A DNA stretch of 64,000 nt, taken from the NCBI RefSeq assembly GCF_900100885.1, contig NZ_LT629692.1, positions 310,001 through 374,000 of the forward strand, given 5' to 3'. The notes below the pieces were generated by a model. The model did no database searches and was not told the DNA's origin. It saw only the letters and a program-made list of their open reading frames with translations. Of this stretch, positions 36,610 to 45,377 are shown piece by piece. Numbering within the stretch: the stretch's first letter is position 1; each line of letters starts with the position of its first letter. Source of the DNA: Microbacterium pygmaeum (GTDB lineage: Bacteria; Actinomycetota; Actinomycetes; Actinomycetales; Microbacteriaceae). A program made the position numbers and the translations under genes.

Positions 36610-37566
36610 GTGACCCTCCTCGCCGTACCCGACGACCGATCCGTCCCCCTGCAACAGGTGCTGACGCGCACCCTGCGAGTGCCGCTCGCGCGTCCCCGCC
36701 ACCTGACCGCAGCCCAGGCGGGCTACACCACGTCGGGGTTCATCGCCCTCGGCATCCTCATCGCCATCATCACCACACCCGACCCCATGTGGTGGCAGCT
36801 GCACTTCAGCCGGCTGGGCACCTTCGCTGTGTTCTCGGGGTACATGTTCAACGCGACCATCGTCGTCTCCGGCGCGCTGGTCGTCTACTTCGCGACCCGC
36901 TTGCGCGTGGAGATGGCGCGTCACGCCGGCAGTGCCGTGCTCGCCAACCGCCGGGCGGCGACCTTCGTCCCGGTTCTTGTCGGTGTGATCGGCGTGCACC
37001 TGTCGATCGTCGGGATCTTCCCCATGAACGTCAACGAATTCATGCACGACCGCGGACCCCAGGGGGCCCTCCTCGCCTTCGTGGTCATCCTCGGTTCGCG
37101 CCGGTGGGTGCTCAAGGGGATGCATCCGAGCGTCGCGAAGACCACCCGACGCGTCGGTCTCTCCCTTACTGTGACCATCCCCGCGTTCGTCGCGGGGTTC
37201 CTCAATCTCGCCGCCTTCGAACTCATCGTCTTCAGCCTGATGTTCCTGTGGTTCCTGATGCTGGCGCGCAACATCGGCCGCCCCGCGCCGTCCGTCGCCC
37301 AGGCGAGCGTCGCGCACACCCGTCCTCGCCGACACGTGCGCGTGCGCCGGCACGTCGGTCTGCACTCGTCACCGCCGCAGGCGCTGCGCACGGTCTCGGC
37401 CCACTCCGGCTACGCGAACGTCGGTGCGACGGTCAGCGGGATGCCGTTGACAGGTGCACTCGCGCGCACGCATCATCCCGCACGGCTGCGCACCCGCTCC
37501 CGCCGTTCGCCGAATCGGAGCTTCGCCGCGGCGTCCGATTCGGATCACCACCATGCCGGCACCTGA
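36610..37566 (+). CDS. DUF998-like multi-span membrane protein
   Basis: This 318-residue protein has about six membrane spans between residues 35 and 235 ('GFIALGILIAIITTP', 'VVSGALVVYFATRL', 'FVPVLVGVIGVHLSIVGIFP', 'LIVFSLMFLWFLML'). The pattern 'GIFPMNVNEFMHDRGPQGAL' matches DUF998 proteins, whose function is unknown. The last 80 residues are an unusual Arg/His/Ser-rich tail ending in DSDHHHAGT that does not belong to the family. I chose GTG 36610, preceded by AAGAAGG. The tail overlaps the first 14 bases of the next gene. Confidence 0.7.
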   Translation: MTLLAVPDDRSVPLQQVLTRTLRVPLARPRHLTAAQAGYTTSGFIALGILIAIITTPDPMWWQLHFSRLGTFAVFSGYMFNATIVVSGALVVYFATRLRVEMARHAGSAVLANRRAATFVPVLVGVIGVHLSIVGIFPMNVNEFMHDRGPQGALLAFVVILGSRRWVLKGMHPSVAKTTRRVGLSLTVTIPAFVAGFLNLAAFELIVFSLMFLWFLMLARNIGRPAPSVAQASVAHTRPRRHVRVRRHVGLHSSPPQALRTVSAHSGYANVGATVSGMPLTGALARTHHPARLRTRSRRSPNRSFAAASDSDHHHAGT

Positions 37567-37891
37567 GGCACACCCGATCACCGTCGCGATCGAGCGTCGG
37601 ATCGAACCGGCCCGCACCGTCGAGGCCACCGCCTGGATGCAGGCCGGCACCGATATGGCGACCTCGTTCGACGGGTTCCTCGGCTCCGGCTGGGTCCGCG
37701 CGGGCGAGAACAGCGACCTCTGGTACATGCTGTACCGCTTCCGCGACATCCCGACGCTCGAAGCGTGGGAGGAGTCACCGCAGCGCCGCTGGTGGCTGGA
37801 CTCGGGTCGCACCTTCGCGAGCGAAGTCCGCGTGGAGCGACGCACCGGCATCGAGGGGTGGTTCGACGCGCCGTTGCAGCGGACGGGCTGA
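37553..37891 (+). CDS. Antibiotic biosynthesis monooxygenase (ABM)-like domain protein
   Basis: This 112-residue protein resembles the cytoplasmic ABM domain of COG3224 proteins: 'ITVAIERRIEPARTVEA' at the start, then 'SGWVRAGENSDLWYMLYRF' and 'SGRTFASEVRVERRTGIEGW'. In COG3224 proteins the domain is usually followed by membrane spans, which are absent here. The gene overlaps the end of the DUF998 gene in a different frame, suggesting translational coupling. Family members act on quinones or small aromatic compounds; no substrate can be proposed. Confidence 0.7.
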   Translation: MPAPEAHPITVAIERRIEPARTVEATAWMQAGTDMATSFDGFLGSGWVRAGENSDLWYMLYRFRDIPTLEAWEESPQRRWWLDSGRTFASEVRVERRTGIEGWFDAPLQRTG

Positions 37892-37916
37892 GCACGCCGA
37901 TTCTCGGATGCTGCGA

Positions 37917-40900
37917 TCAGTCGCGCGTCGTGTCGCCGGGGCGCTCGGGGTCGGGGGCCGGCTCAGGCGCTTCGACGGGCTCATCGCCCGCGGGCTCATC
38001 GGCCGCGGGCTCAGGCTGAGCGACCGGCAGCTCAGGCTCCGCAGCAACCACCTCGCGCTCGCGCAGTTCGCGACGCGTCAGCGCGTGCTCGCCCGCTGCG
38101 CCGACCCCGGCGAGCGCGGGCTCCAGGGCGCCTCGCGTACCGGCATCCGCTCCTCGCCGCGCGGCCCGCCGCTCCTTCGCACCCTCGACGAGGTTGTAGA
38201 GGGTCGGCAGGACCAGCAGCGTCAGGATCGTCGACGAGATGAGGCCGCCGATCACGACGATCGCGAGCGGCTGGGAGATGAAACCGCCGTGACCGGTGAT
38301 GCCCAGCGCCATCGGCGTCAGCGCGAAGATCGTCGCCAGGGCGGTCATCAGGATCGGTCGCAGACGGCGCGATCCACCGGCGACGGTGGCGTCGTGGGCC
38401 GAGAGTCCCTTCACCCGGTACTGGTTCACCAGGTCGACGAGCACGATCGCGTTCGTCACGACGATGCCGATGAGCATCAGGACGCCGATCAGCGATGCGA
38501 CACCCAGCGGCACGCCGGTCACGATCTGCAGCAGGATCGCACCGGTGGCCGCGAACGGCACCGAGATCAGCAGCAGCAGCGGCTGACGCAGCGACTTGAA
38601 CGTCGCCACCATCACGATGTACACGATGAGGATCGCCGCGAGCAGGGCAAGACCCAGCTGGGTGAAGGCGTCCGACTGCTGCGAGACCACGCCGCCGAGG
38701 TCTGCGGAGGCGGACTCGGGCAGGTCGGCGTCGGCGAGCGCCGTGTTCACGGAGGCGGATGCCGTGGTCAGGTCATCCGTCGACGGGGTCACGGTCACCG
38801 TCGCCGTGCGCTGGCCGCCCTGCGTCGTGATCGAGGTGGGTCCCTCGCTCTGCTCGACCGTTGCGATCTCCTGGAGCTGGACGGGTCCGGTCGCCGACGG
38901 AACGGTGAGCTGCTGCAGCTCTTGGAGGGTGGCAGGCGTCTGGGATGCCGCGAGGTACACGGTCAGCGAGGTGTCGTCGATCTCGACGGTGCCGATCTGC
39001 TGCGGCTGCATCGTGTTGGAGACGAGCGCACCGACCGCGACCTCCGACAGGCCCAGCGATGCGGCTTTGTCGGCATCGACGGTCACGGCGATGTACGGCA
39101 GCGAGGCCGACAGGTTGCTCGAGACCTGGCCGACGCCGTCGGCTCCGGTGACCGCGTCGACCACGGCGTCCGTCGCCTCCGTCAGCGTCGAGGAGTCCGG
39201 GGCGGTGACATCGATCTCGATGTCGCTGGAGCCGAATCCGCCACCGCCGCCGGCGACGGTGAACGTTCCGGCGTCGTCGAGATCGGCGACCGCGGACTGC
39301 ACCTCCTCGCGCAGCGCGACCTGGTCGGCGTCCGGGTCCGTCGTGATCGAGTAGGTGATGCCGCTTCCGCCACCGCTGAACGCGTCGCGAAGGGCGGATC
39401 CGCTGGAGCCGATGGAGACCTGCACGGTCTCGATGCCGTCGATGCCCATCAGGATGCCCTCGACCTCGGCGGAGGCGGCGTCCTCGGCGTCGAGGCTCGG
39501 TGCGGCACCGATGTCCTGGGTCATGGTGAACGTGTTCTGGCCCGAGTCGCCGAGGAAGTTGGTCTTCATGAACGGCGCGACGGCCACGGTGCCGCCGAGC
39601 ACCAGCACCGCGATCAGCAGGGTCACCCACGAGTGCTTCAGCGTCCAGCGGAGGATCGGCAGGTAGGACTTCTGCAGGCGGCTCGGCGGCGCTTCCGGCG
39701 CCTCCGGGTCGACCTCGCGCCCGTCGGCGTCGAGGATCGGCTTGCCCGGACGAAGGAACCAGTACGCGAGCACCGGGACGATCGTGAGCGCGACGAACAG
39801 CGATGCCGTCATCGCGATGGTGACGGTCAGCGCGAACGGGCGGAACAGCTCGCCGGTCACATCGCCGACGAAGGCGATCGGCAGGAACACCGCCACCGTG
39901 GTGATCGTCGAGGCAGTGACCGCCGCGGCGACCTCCTTCACGGCGCGGAGGATCGAGGGGAGCTTCTCGGCATCGCCGACGTAGTGCCTCTTGATGTTCT
40001 CGATGACCACGATGGAGTCATCGACGACGCGCCCGATCGCGATCGTGAGGGCGCCCAGCGTGAGGATGTTCAGGGAGTACCCGAACGCCTGGATCCCGAT
40101 GAAGGTGATCAGGACGCTGGTGGGGATCGAGATCGCCGTCACGAGCGTCGCGCGCACCGACAACAGGAACACGAGGATCACCAGGACCGCGAAGAAGAGG
40201 CCCAGCAGGCCCTCCTGGGCGAGCGCCTCGATGGACTGCTGGATGTACGGCGCCTGGTCGAAGACCACCGTGAACTGCGCGCCGTCGAGGCTCTTCTCCA
40301 GGTCGGGCAGCACCGCCAGGACGCCCTTGGACACGTCCACCGTGTTGGCCGATGGCAGCTTCGTCACCGCGATGGTCAGCGCTGGCTCGCCGTCCACCCG
40401 CGAGATGGTCGTGACCGGATCCTGGTTCTCCTCGACGGCGGCGACATCGGCGATGGTCCGCGGACCGGCCTGGAACTGCGCGGCATCGGAAGGGACGAGT
40501 GGCAGCGCCGCCAGCTCGTCGACCGAGGTGATCTTCGTGCCGGTCTGGACGGTGAGGGTCTGGCCGTCTTCCGTGATCTGGCCGCCCGGGAACAGCACGC
40601 CGTTCTGATCCAGCGCATCGCGGATCGACTGCTGACTGTAGCCGGACTCCGCGAGGGCGCCCGCGTCGGGGGTGATGGTGATGCGCTGGCCGACGCCCCC
40701 GACGATCTGGGCCGCGTTCACGCCGTCCACATCCTCCAGATCGGGGATGATGGATGCCTCCAGCTGCGCCTGGATCGTCTGCTCGTCGTCGTACCCGGTG
40801 ACGGCCAGCTGGATGACCGGGAAGTCGTCGATGCTGGCTGAGATGACGTTCGGCTCGACGCCGTCCGGCAGCTGGGTCTTGATTCGGTTGATCGCCTGGT

Positions 40901-41228
40901 TGATCTTCTGCTCGGCGGTCGCGAGGTTGGTTCCATAGGTGAACGACGCCTGGATGATCGAGGCGTTCGTCGTGCTGGTCGCCGACGTCGATTCCAGCCC
41001 GGGAACCCCCTGGATCGCGGTCTCGATCGGCACCGACACGTCGTTGCTGACCACTTCGGGCGAGGCACCCGGGTAGGAGGAGACCACGACGAGCTGCGGG
41101 AACTCGATCGATGGGATCAGCTCCTGCTTCAGGCTCGTCAGCGCCAATCCGCCGAAGACTGCGGCGACGATCGTGATGAGGGCGATGAGCGCGCGGTTCT
41201 TGAGGCTCAGGACGGCGAGATTCGACAC
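37917..41228 (-). CDS. RND family efflux transporter permease (AcrB/SwrC type)
   Basis: This 1103-residue protein has the RND layout of 12 membrane spans with two large extracytoplasmic loops. The start 'LAVLSLKNRALIALITIVAA' and 'SSYPGASPEVVSNDVSVPIE' are typical. The proton-relay aspartates are in the fourth span, GRVVDDSIVVIENIKR. It probably exports drugs, lipids or peptides using the proton gradient. No adaptor (MFP) or outer component gene lies nearby, in keeping with other Gram-positive RND pumps. The C-terminal 80 residues are a disordered Pro/Glu/Ala-rich tail. GTG 41228 has AAGG upstream. Confidence 0.92.
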   Translation of the reverse strand: MSNLAVLSLKNRALIALITIVAAVFGGLALTSLKQELIPSIEFPQLVVVSSYPGASPEVVSNDVSVPIETAIQGVPGLESTSATSTTNASIIQASFTYGTNLATAEQKINQAINRIKTQLPDGVEPNVISASIDDFPVIQLAVTGYDDEQTIQAQLEASIIPDLEDVDGVNAAQIVGGVGQRITITPDAGALAESGYSQQSIRDALDQNGVLFPGGQITEDGQTLTVQTGTKITSVDELAALPLVPSDAAQFQAGPRTIADVAAVEENQDPVTTISRVDGEPALTIAVTKLPSANTVDVSKGVLAVLPDLEKSLDGAQFTVVFDQAPYIQQSIEALAQEGLLGLFFAVLVILVFLLSVRATLVTAISIPTSVLITFIGIQAFGYSLNILTLGALTIAIGRVVDDSIVVIENIKRHYVGDAEKLPSILRAVKEVAAAVTASTITTVAVFLPIAFVGDVTGELFRPFALTVTIAMTASLFVALTIVPVLAYWFLRPGKPILDADGREVDPEAPEAPPSRLQKSYLPILRWTLKHSWVTLLIAVLVLGGTVAVAPFMKTNFLGDSGQNTFTMTQDIGAAPSLDAEDAASAEVEGILMGIDGIETVQVSIGSSGSALRDAFSGGGSGITYSITTDPDADQVALREEVQSAVADLDDAGTFTVAGGGGGFGSSDIEIDVTAPDSSTLTEATDAVVDAVTGADGVGQVSSNLSASLPYIAVTVDADKAASLGLSEVAVGALVSNTMQPQQIGTVEIDDTSLTVYLAASQTPATLQELQQLTVPSATGPVQLQEIATVEQSEGPTSITTQGGQRTATVTVTPSTDDLTTASASVNTALADADLPESASADLGGVVSQQSDAFTQLGLALLAAILIVYIVMVATFKSLRQPLLLLISVPFAATGAILLQIVTGVPLGVASLIGVLMLIGIVVTNAIVLVDLVNQYRVKGLSAHDATVAGGSRRLRPILMTALATIFALTPMALGITGHGGFISQPLAIVVIGGLISSTILTLLVLPTLYNLVEGAKERRAARRGADAGTRGALEPALAGVGAAGEHALTRRELREREVVAAEPELPVAQPEPAADEPAGDEPVEAPEPAPDPERPGDTTRD

Positions 41229-41380
41229 GGGGGCCTTCGCGGTGGGGTGCTGTGGTGCCCGATGCGGTGAACATCGAGCGGATGCCGCGAAGCGAGGCGC
41301 GCGGCGGATACGGGACTGTATCGAAGTTCCAGTATTCCACGCGGCTCTCTCGACGTTGGCCGCGAATCCGCGCGGTCAGG

Positions 41381-41773
41381 TCAGAAGATGCCGCCCACGG
41401 TGAGCCCGATCGCGGCGGCGATCACGCAGACGATCAGCGTGGCGACCGCGTTGGCCCATCCGCGGCGGGACTGCCCGGCGCGGGCGAGCAGCACCGAATC
41501 CAGGGAGACGGTGCTGAAGGTCGTGTAGCCGCCGAGGAGGCCGACCGCGAGGATCCACGCGGCGTCGGTGCCGAGCACGTCCGCCCCCAAGCCGGTGACG
41601 ACGCCCAGCAGCAGTGATCCGGTCGCGTTCACCACGAGGATCCCGACCGGGAATCGAGTCGGCTTCCCGGGTCCGGTGAAGACGGTCGCGGTGACGAGGG
41701 CGTCAACGAGATAGCGCAGGCCCGCGCCCACCCCTCCCGCGACCGCGGCGGCCAGCAGCACCCAGCCGTTCAC
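41381..41773 (-). CDS. crcB: Fluoride channel subunit FluC/CrcB (second of pair)
   Basis: This 130-residue protein has four membrane spans and the Fluc signatures NATGSLLLG and GGYTTFSTVS; the Phe and Ser/Thr residues of the latter line the fluoride pathway. It exports fluoride as a dimer. Its ATG overlaps the TGA of the other copy just upstream, so the two are made together and probably form a heterodimer, as in several Gram-positive bacteria. Confidence 0.93.
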   Translation of the reverse strand: MNGWVLLAAAVAGGVGAGLRYLVDALVTATVFTGPGKPTRFPVGILVVNATGSLLLGVVTGLGADVLGTDAAWILAVGLLGGYTTFSTVSLDSVLLARAGQSRRGWANAVATLIVCVIAAAIGLTVGGIF

Positions 41774-42219
41774 GTGGTGACCCCCGACCCGGCAGGCGTC
41801 TCATCCGGGCCGCCGAAGGGCCGGAGGGTCAACCGGACGCCCAGCGCCGCAGCCGCCAGACCGAGCAGCACGGACAGGACGGCCAGGAAGATGCCCACGA
41901 GAGGTGCGGCGCTGAAGACGGTCACCGATTGCACGGCGAAGGCGCTGTAGGTGGTGAACCCGCCGAGGATGCCGGTGCCGAGGAATGCGCGACCGAGCGG
42001 ATGCCGCGTGCCGAGGCGTCCCGCGACGGCGCCGAGCGCGAACGAGCCCACCACGTTGACCGCCATCGTCGCGAGCGGACGTGCGAGCGTCGACTGGTCC
42101 GACAGCGCCGTGAACGGCAGCAGCAGGATCTCGCGAAGCGCGACGCCGAGCATCCCGCCGAGCACCACGGCGCCCAGGATCGCCGGACGGAACGCGGGAC
42201 GTGTCGGCACGGCCCACAC
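41770..42219 (-). CDS. crcB: Fluoride channel subunit FluC/CrcB (first of pair)
   Basis: This 149-residue protein has four membrane spans and the signatures NVVGSFALG and GGFTTYSAFA. It is a diverged partner of the copy that follows (overlap 41770-41773). The start may be GTG 42219 or a second GTG nine bases downstream (VPTRPAFRP). No fluoride riboswitch is recognisable in the 20-base gap to the topoisomerase gene, so expression is probably with that gene or constitutive. Confidence 0.92.
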   Translation of the reverse strand: MWAVPTRPAFRPAILGAVVLGGMLGVALREILLLPFTALSDQSTLARPLATMAVNVVGSFALGAVAGRLGTRHPLGRAFLGTGILGGFTTYSAFAVQSVTVFSAAPLVGIFLAVLSVLLGLAAAALGVRLTLRPFGGPDETPAGSGVTT

Positions 42220-42239
42220 TCTAGCGCCGCGCTCGCCGG

Positions 42240-43202
42240 CTATCCGACAAGCAGCCGCTGGATCGCCGCTTCGGGCGAGACGCCGAGCGCGAGAAGCCGG
42301 CCCTTCTCGTATGCCGTGAACACTGCAGGGTCGATGTAGCTCGAACGGGCGACCGCCGGCGTGTTCCCGAGCGTCTCCGAAGTGGCGCGGACCGCGAGCG
42401 CCTCGGCGCGCTTGCGGTCGCGCTGCGAGTCGACCGTTCCGATGCGGGCAAGCGTCTCGGCGGCGACGATCGTGCCGCGCAGTGTCCGGAAGTCCTTCGC
42501 CGTGAACGCGCCGCCGGTGAGCGAGCGCACGTGCGAGTTCACGTCAGCCGGTGTGAGGGGGACGCGTCTGCTCCCCCTGCGGTACGAAAGCAGGGCCGAG
42601 CGCGGCCGGCCGCCGGTGAGCTCCTCCAGCACGACGGCGAGGTCGTCGTCCTCGATCTCGATGAGCGCTCGTTTGCCGCTCTTGCCGGGGAAGGACAGGG
42701 TGATCATCGATCCGGTGACGACGGCGTTGCGGCGCTGCAGCGTCGTGAGGCCACGGCTGCCGTGCTGGGCGAGGTAACGGGCCGAGCCGATGCGCGGTGC
42801 CGCCTCATCGAGCAGGCGGAACGAGACGGCGAGCACCTTCTCGCGGTCCAGGCCCTCGCGGTGCAGCGCGCTGGTGACGCGCCCACGGGCGCGAGGAAGC
42901 GCAGCGGCCAGGTCCAGCGCCCGCGCGAACTTGCGGCGATCACGTCGTTCACGCCATCGCGGGTGATACAGGTACTGACGCCGCCCTGCGTCATCGACTC
43001 CGACCGCCTGGATATGCGCGAGCGGTTGGACGGCGATCCACACGTCGTCCCAGGCAGGCGGGATCACGAGGTCGCGGATGCGCTCCCGGTCTTCAGCCGG
43101 CGCCGCCGAGCCGTCCGCGTCCACGTAGCGGAACCCGTTGCCTGCGCGGACACGCCGGTACCCGGCATCCTCGCCCGGCACCACACGCACCAATCTCGCC
43201 AT
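42240..43202 (-). CDS. DNA topoisomerase IB
   Basis: This 320-residue protein matches bacterial (poxvirus-like) type IB topoisomerases, which relax supercoils through a 3'-phosphotyrosyl intermediate. The catalytic segments are KDFRTLRGT (Arg of the active-site set) and 'NTPAVARSSYIDPAVF', in which Tyr289 is the nucleophile. The N-terminal 'RRVRAGNGFRYVDADG' and 'PPAWDDVWIAVQPLAHIQA' are typical. These enzymes are non-essential and scattered among bacteria. The FluC pair follows after 20 bases. Confidence 0.93.
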   Translation of the reverse strand: MARLVRVVPGEDAGYRRVRAGNGFRYVDADGSAAPAEDRERIRDLVIPPAWDDVWIAVQPLAHIQAVGVDDAGRRQYLYHPRWRERRDRRKFARALDLAAALPRARGRVTSALHREGLDREKVLAVSFRLLDEAAPRIGSARYLAQHGSRGLTTLQRRNAVVTGSMITLSFPGKSGKRALIEIEDDDLAVVLEELTGGRPRSALLSYRRGSRRVPLTPADVNSHVRSLTGGAFTAKDFRTLRGTIVAAETLARIGTVDSQRDRKRAEALAVRATSETLGNTPAVARSSYIDPAVFTAYEKGRLLALGVSPEAAIQRLLVG

Positions 43203-43443
43203 GTCACCCCGCCCGTCGATCGAGGGTAAGAGTCGTCATCGCGACCACCTGAGGGCTTGACACCGCGCGATGCAGGCCGGTACGGACCTTGCTGTTCCGC
43301 CTCCGCACGGGTATCACCGGAAATCCAGGATCGTCAACCCCCTCCCTGCAAACTCGCAGGTGGTGCATTCTCGTATGCGTGCCATGAGGCATCCGGGTCG
43401 TTGCCACAACCTCGCATCCCCGGCAACAGAAGGAGAACCCTCT

Positions 43444-43608
43444 ATGAACATCGCGTTGATCATCATCATCGTCATCGCCGTCATTCTTGCGATCTTCGGC
43501 GGCCTGAACTCGGCGCTGAGCTGGCTGCTGTGGGTCGCCCTGATCGTCGGAGTGATCGCCCTCATCGTGTTCCTCTTCCGCGTCATCAGCGGCAGCCGGC
43601 GCACCTGA
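43444..43608 (+). CDS. Small two-span membrane protein
   Basis: This 54-residue protein starts at ATG 43444, preceded by a strong GAAGGAGA. It is almost entirely hydrophobic: an Ile-rich first span (MNIALIIIIVIAVILAIF), a short loop (GGLNSALSW), a second span and a basic end (SGSRRT). It resembles small stress-associated membrane proteins of actinobacteria, but I cannot assign a function. A large hairpin follows its stop. Confidence 0.75.
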   Translation: MNIALIIIIVIAVILAIFGGLNSALSWLLWVALIVGVIALIVFLFRVISGSRRT

Positions 43609-43653
43609 TCCCACCCCGGCCCGTGCAGCGGGCCATCCGCTCCCCCCGGAGCA

Positions 43654-43694
43654 CGGATGCCGCGGCCCCGACACTCGTCGGGCCGCGGCATCCG
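43654..43694. terminator. Bidirectional terminator built from the GGATGCCGCGG word
   Basis: A stem of 18 pairs with a single bulged C and the loop ACTC lies between the small membrane protein gene and the convergent alpha-glucosidase gene. Each arm begins with CGGATGCCGCGGCC or its complement, the same half-word found in the terminator at 49907. Confidence 0.8.
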
Positions 43695-43703
43695 CATGTT
43701 CGC

Positions 43704-45377
43704 CTACACACCCGCGCTCGGCCGCACCCACACCGTGCACTCGCCCGGGACCACGCGTCCGGTCACCGGTGTGCTGGACAAGGCAGGCGTGCCCTGCAGG
43801 ATTCCGGCCGCGTCGAAGGCAGCGCTGCCGAAGTTCGTCACGACTCCCCACCCGTTCGGCCGGACGAATGCGAGCACATCCGCGCGCCCGGTGTCGCGCC
43901 ATTCCAGCGACTCGTCGCTCTGCAGCTCCCGACGTAGCGCGAGGGCTTTCCGGTAGAGCGTGAGGGTCGATTCCGGATCCTCCTCCTCGGCCTCCACCGA
44001 CGACGCGCCGAACCAGGCCGGCTGCGGCAGATGGGCGTGATCGCGCCCGAACCCGAACGAGTCGCCCTCGCGAGTCCAGGGCAGCGGCACGCGGCATCCG
44101 TCCCGCCCCTTGTCGATCCCAGGGCTGCGGAAGAACGTCGGATCCTGGCGCTCGGCGTCATCGATCTCGGCGACCTCATGGAGGCCGAGCTCCTCGCCCT
44201 GATAGAGGTACGCCGAGCCCGGCAGCCCGAGCACGAAGAGGATGGCGGCCCGCGCGCGGCGGAGGCCGCCATCACGATCCAGCGCGGGCTGCGTGCCCCC
44301 CGACAGCAGCCACTCGGTCCCGTGCTTGAGCGCGGGCCGCCCGTCCGCGCCGCGCTGCGGGTGAGGCAGCCCGTAGCGCGTCGCGTATCGCACGACGTCG
44401 TGGTTGGAGAGCACCCACGTCGTCGATGATCCCGATCGACTCGCCAGGTCGAGGTTCGCGGCGACGATGCGCCGGAACTGCGCGGCGTCGAAATCCGCCT
44501 CGAGCAGATCGAAGTTGAACGCCTGACCCAGGCTGTCCGCAGACGCGTACAGCGGGATGCGCGAGCGCTCCACCCACGCCTCGGCCACGGCGGTGCGCGG
44601 CGGGTCGTAGGAGTCGAACACCTTCCGCCATTGCGCGTACACGTCGTGCACGTCGTCGCGGTCGATCAAAGGGTGCAATCCGTCTCGCGGCAGCGCATCG
44701 AGTTCGGCTTGGGAGGGTAACGGCTCGGTGAGGTCCTTCGTGAGCATGTGCGCGACGTCGATGCGGAAACCGTCGACGCCGCGATCAGCCCAGAACCGAA
44801 GCGTGCGTACGAAATCCTGACGGACCTCGTCGTTGCTCCAGTCCAGGTCGGGCTGCTCCACCGCGAAGTTGTGGAGATACCACTGGCCGTCAGCCACCCG
44901 CTCCCATGCGGATCCTCCGAACGCCGACACCCAGTCGGTCGGGGGCTCGTGCCCCTCCGCTCCCCTGCCGTCTCGGAAGATGTATCGTCGCCGTTCGGGT
45001 GAGTCCCGTCCCGTTGCCAGCGCCTCCTGGAACCACTCATGCTGATCCGAGGTGTGGTTGGGCACGATGTCGATGACGACACGGATGCCTCGTGCGTGCA
45101 GCGCGGCCAGCAGCGCGTCGAAATCGGCCAGCGTGCCCAGCCGCGGATCCACGTCGCGGTAGTCGGCGACGTCGTACCCGCCGTCGGCGAGCGCGGACGG
45201 GTAGAACGGGCTGAGCCAGACGGCATCGATGCCGAGTCCGGCCAGGTATGGCACCCGCGACGTGATGCCGGGGATGTCGCCGATCCCGTCGCCGTCTGCG
45301 TCGGCGAAGCTGCGCGGATAGACCTGGTAGACGACGGCCTGGCGCCACCAGACCTCGTCGGTCACGGTGCCGGACAT
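43704..45377 (-). CDS. GH13 alpha-glucosidase
   Basis: This 557-residue protein is an alpha-amylase-superfamily glucosidase. Conserved regions are 'AVVYQVYPRSFADADGDGIG', VVIDIVPNHTS, DGFRIDVAH (nucleophile Asp near 207), TAVAEAWVE (acid/base Glu near 264) and WVLSNHDVVRY (third catalytic Asp near 324). The sequence 'DADGDGIGD' near the start is the calcium-like loop of the oligo-1,6-glucosidase/alpha-glucosidase group. It is cytoplasmic and lies directly after the sugar permease genes, sharing an end base with the MalG-like gene. It most likely hydrolyses the imported alpha-glucoside (maltose, isomaltose or sucrose-like). Confidence 0.93.
   Translation of the reverse strand: MSGTVTDEVWWRQAVVYQVYPRSFADADGDGIGDIPGITSRVPYLAGLGIDAVWLSPFYPSALADGGYDVADYRDVDPRLGTLADFDALLAALHARGIRVVIDIVPNHTSDQHEWFQEALATGRDSPERRRYIFRDGRGAEGHEPPTDWVSAFGGSAWERVADGQWYLHNFAVEQPDLDWSNDEVRQDFVRTLRFWADRGVDGFRIDVAHMLTKDLTEPLPSQAELDALPRDGLHPLIDRDDVHDVYAQWRKVFDSYDPPRTAVAEAWVERSRIPLYASADSLGQAFNFDLLEADFDAAQFRRIVAANLDLASRSGSSTTWVLSNHDVVRYATRYGLPHPQRGADGRPALKHGTEWLLSGGTQPALDRDGGLRRARAAILFVLGLPGSAYLYQGEELGLHEVAEIDDAERQDPTFFRSPGIDKGRDGCRVPLPWTREGDSFGFGRDHAHLPQPAWFGASSVEAEEEDPESTLTLYRKALALRRELQSDESLEWRDTGRADVLAFVRPNGWGVVTNFGSAAFDAAGILQGTPALSSTPVTGRVVPGECTVWVRPSAGV

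Noticed and set aside
36789..40841. Very long plus-strand open frame of 1350 codons, antisense to the RND pump gene
   Set aside because: It overlaps the DUF998 and RND genes, has a composition dominated by Arg, Gly and Asp, and no recognisable domain. It is a by-product of high GC in the opposite strand.
42220..42239. Fluoride riboswitch ahead of the FluC pair
   Set aside because: The gap to the topoisomerase gene is only 20 bases, too short for the aptamer.
43294..43314. Sigma-B-like promoter (GTTCCG and GGGTAT) upstream of the small membrane protein
   Set aside because: The spacing between the two elements is about 9 bases, far below the usual 13-16, so the match is not convincing.
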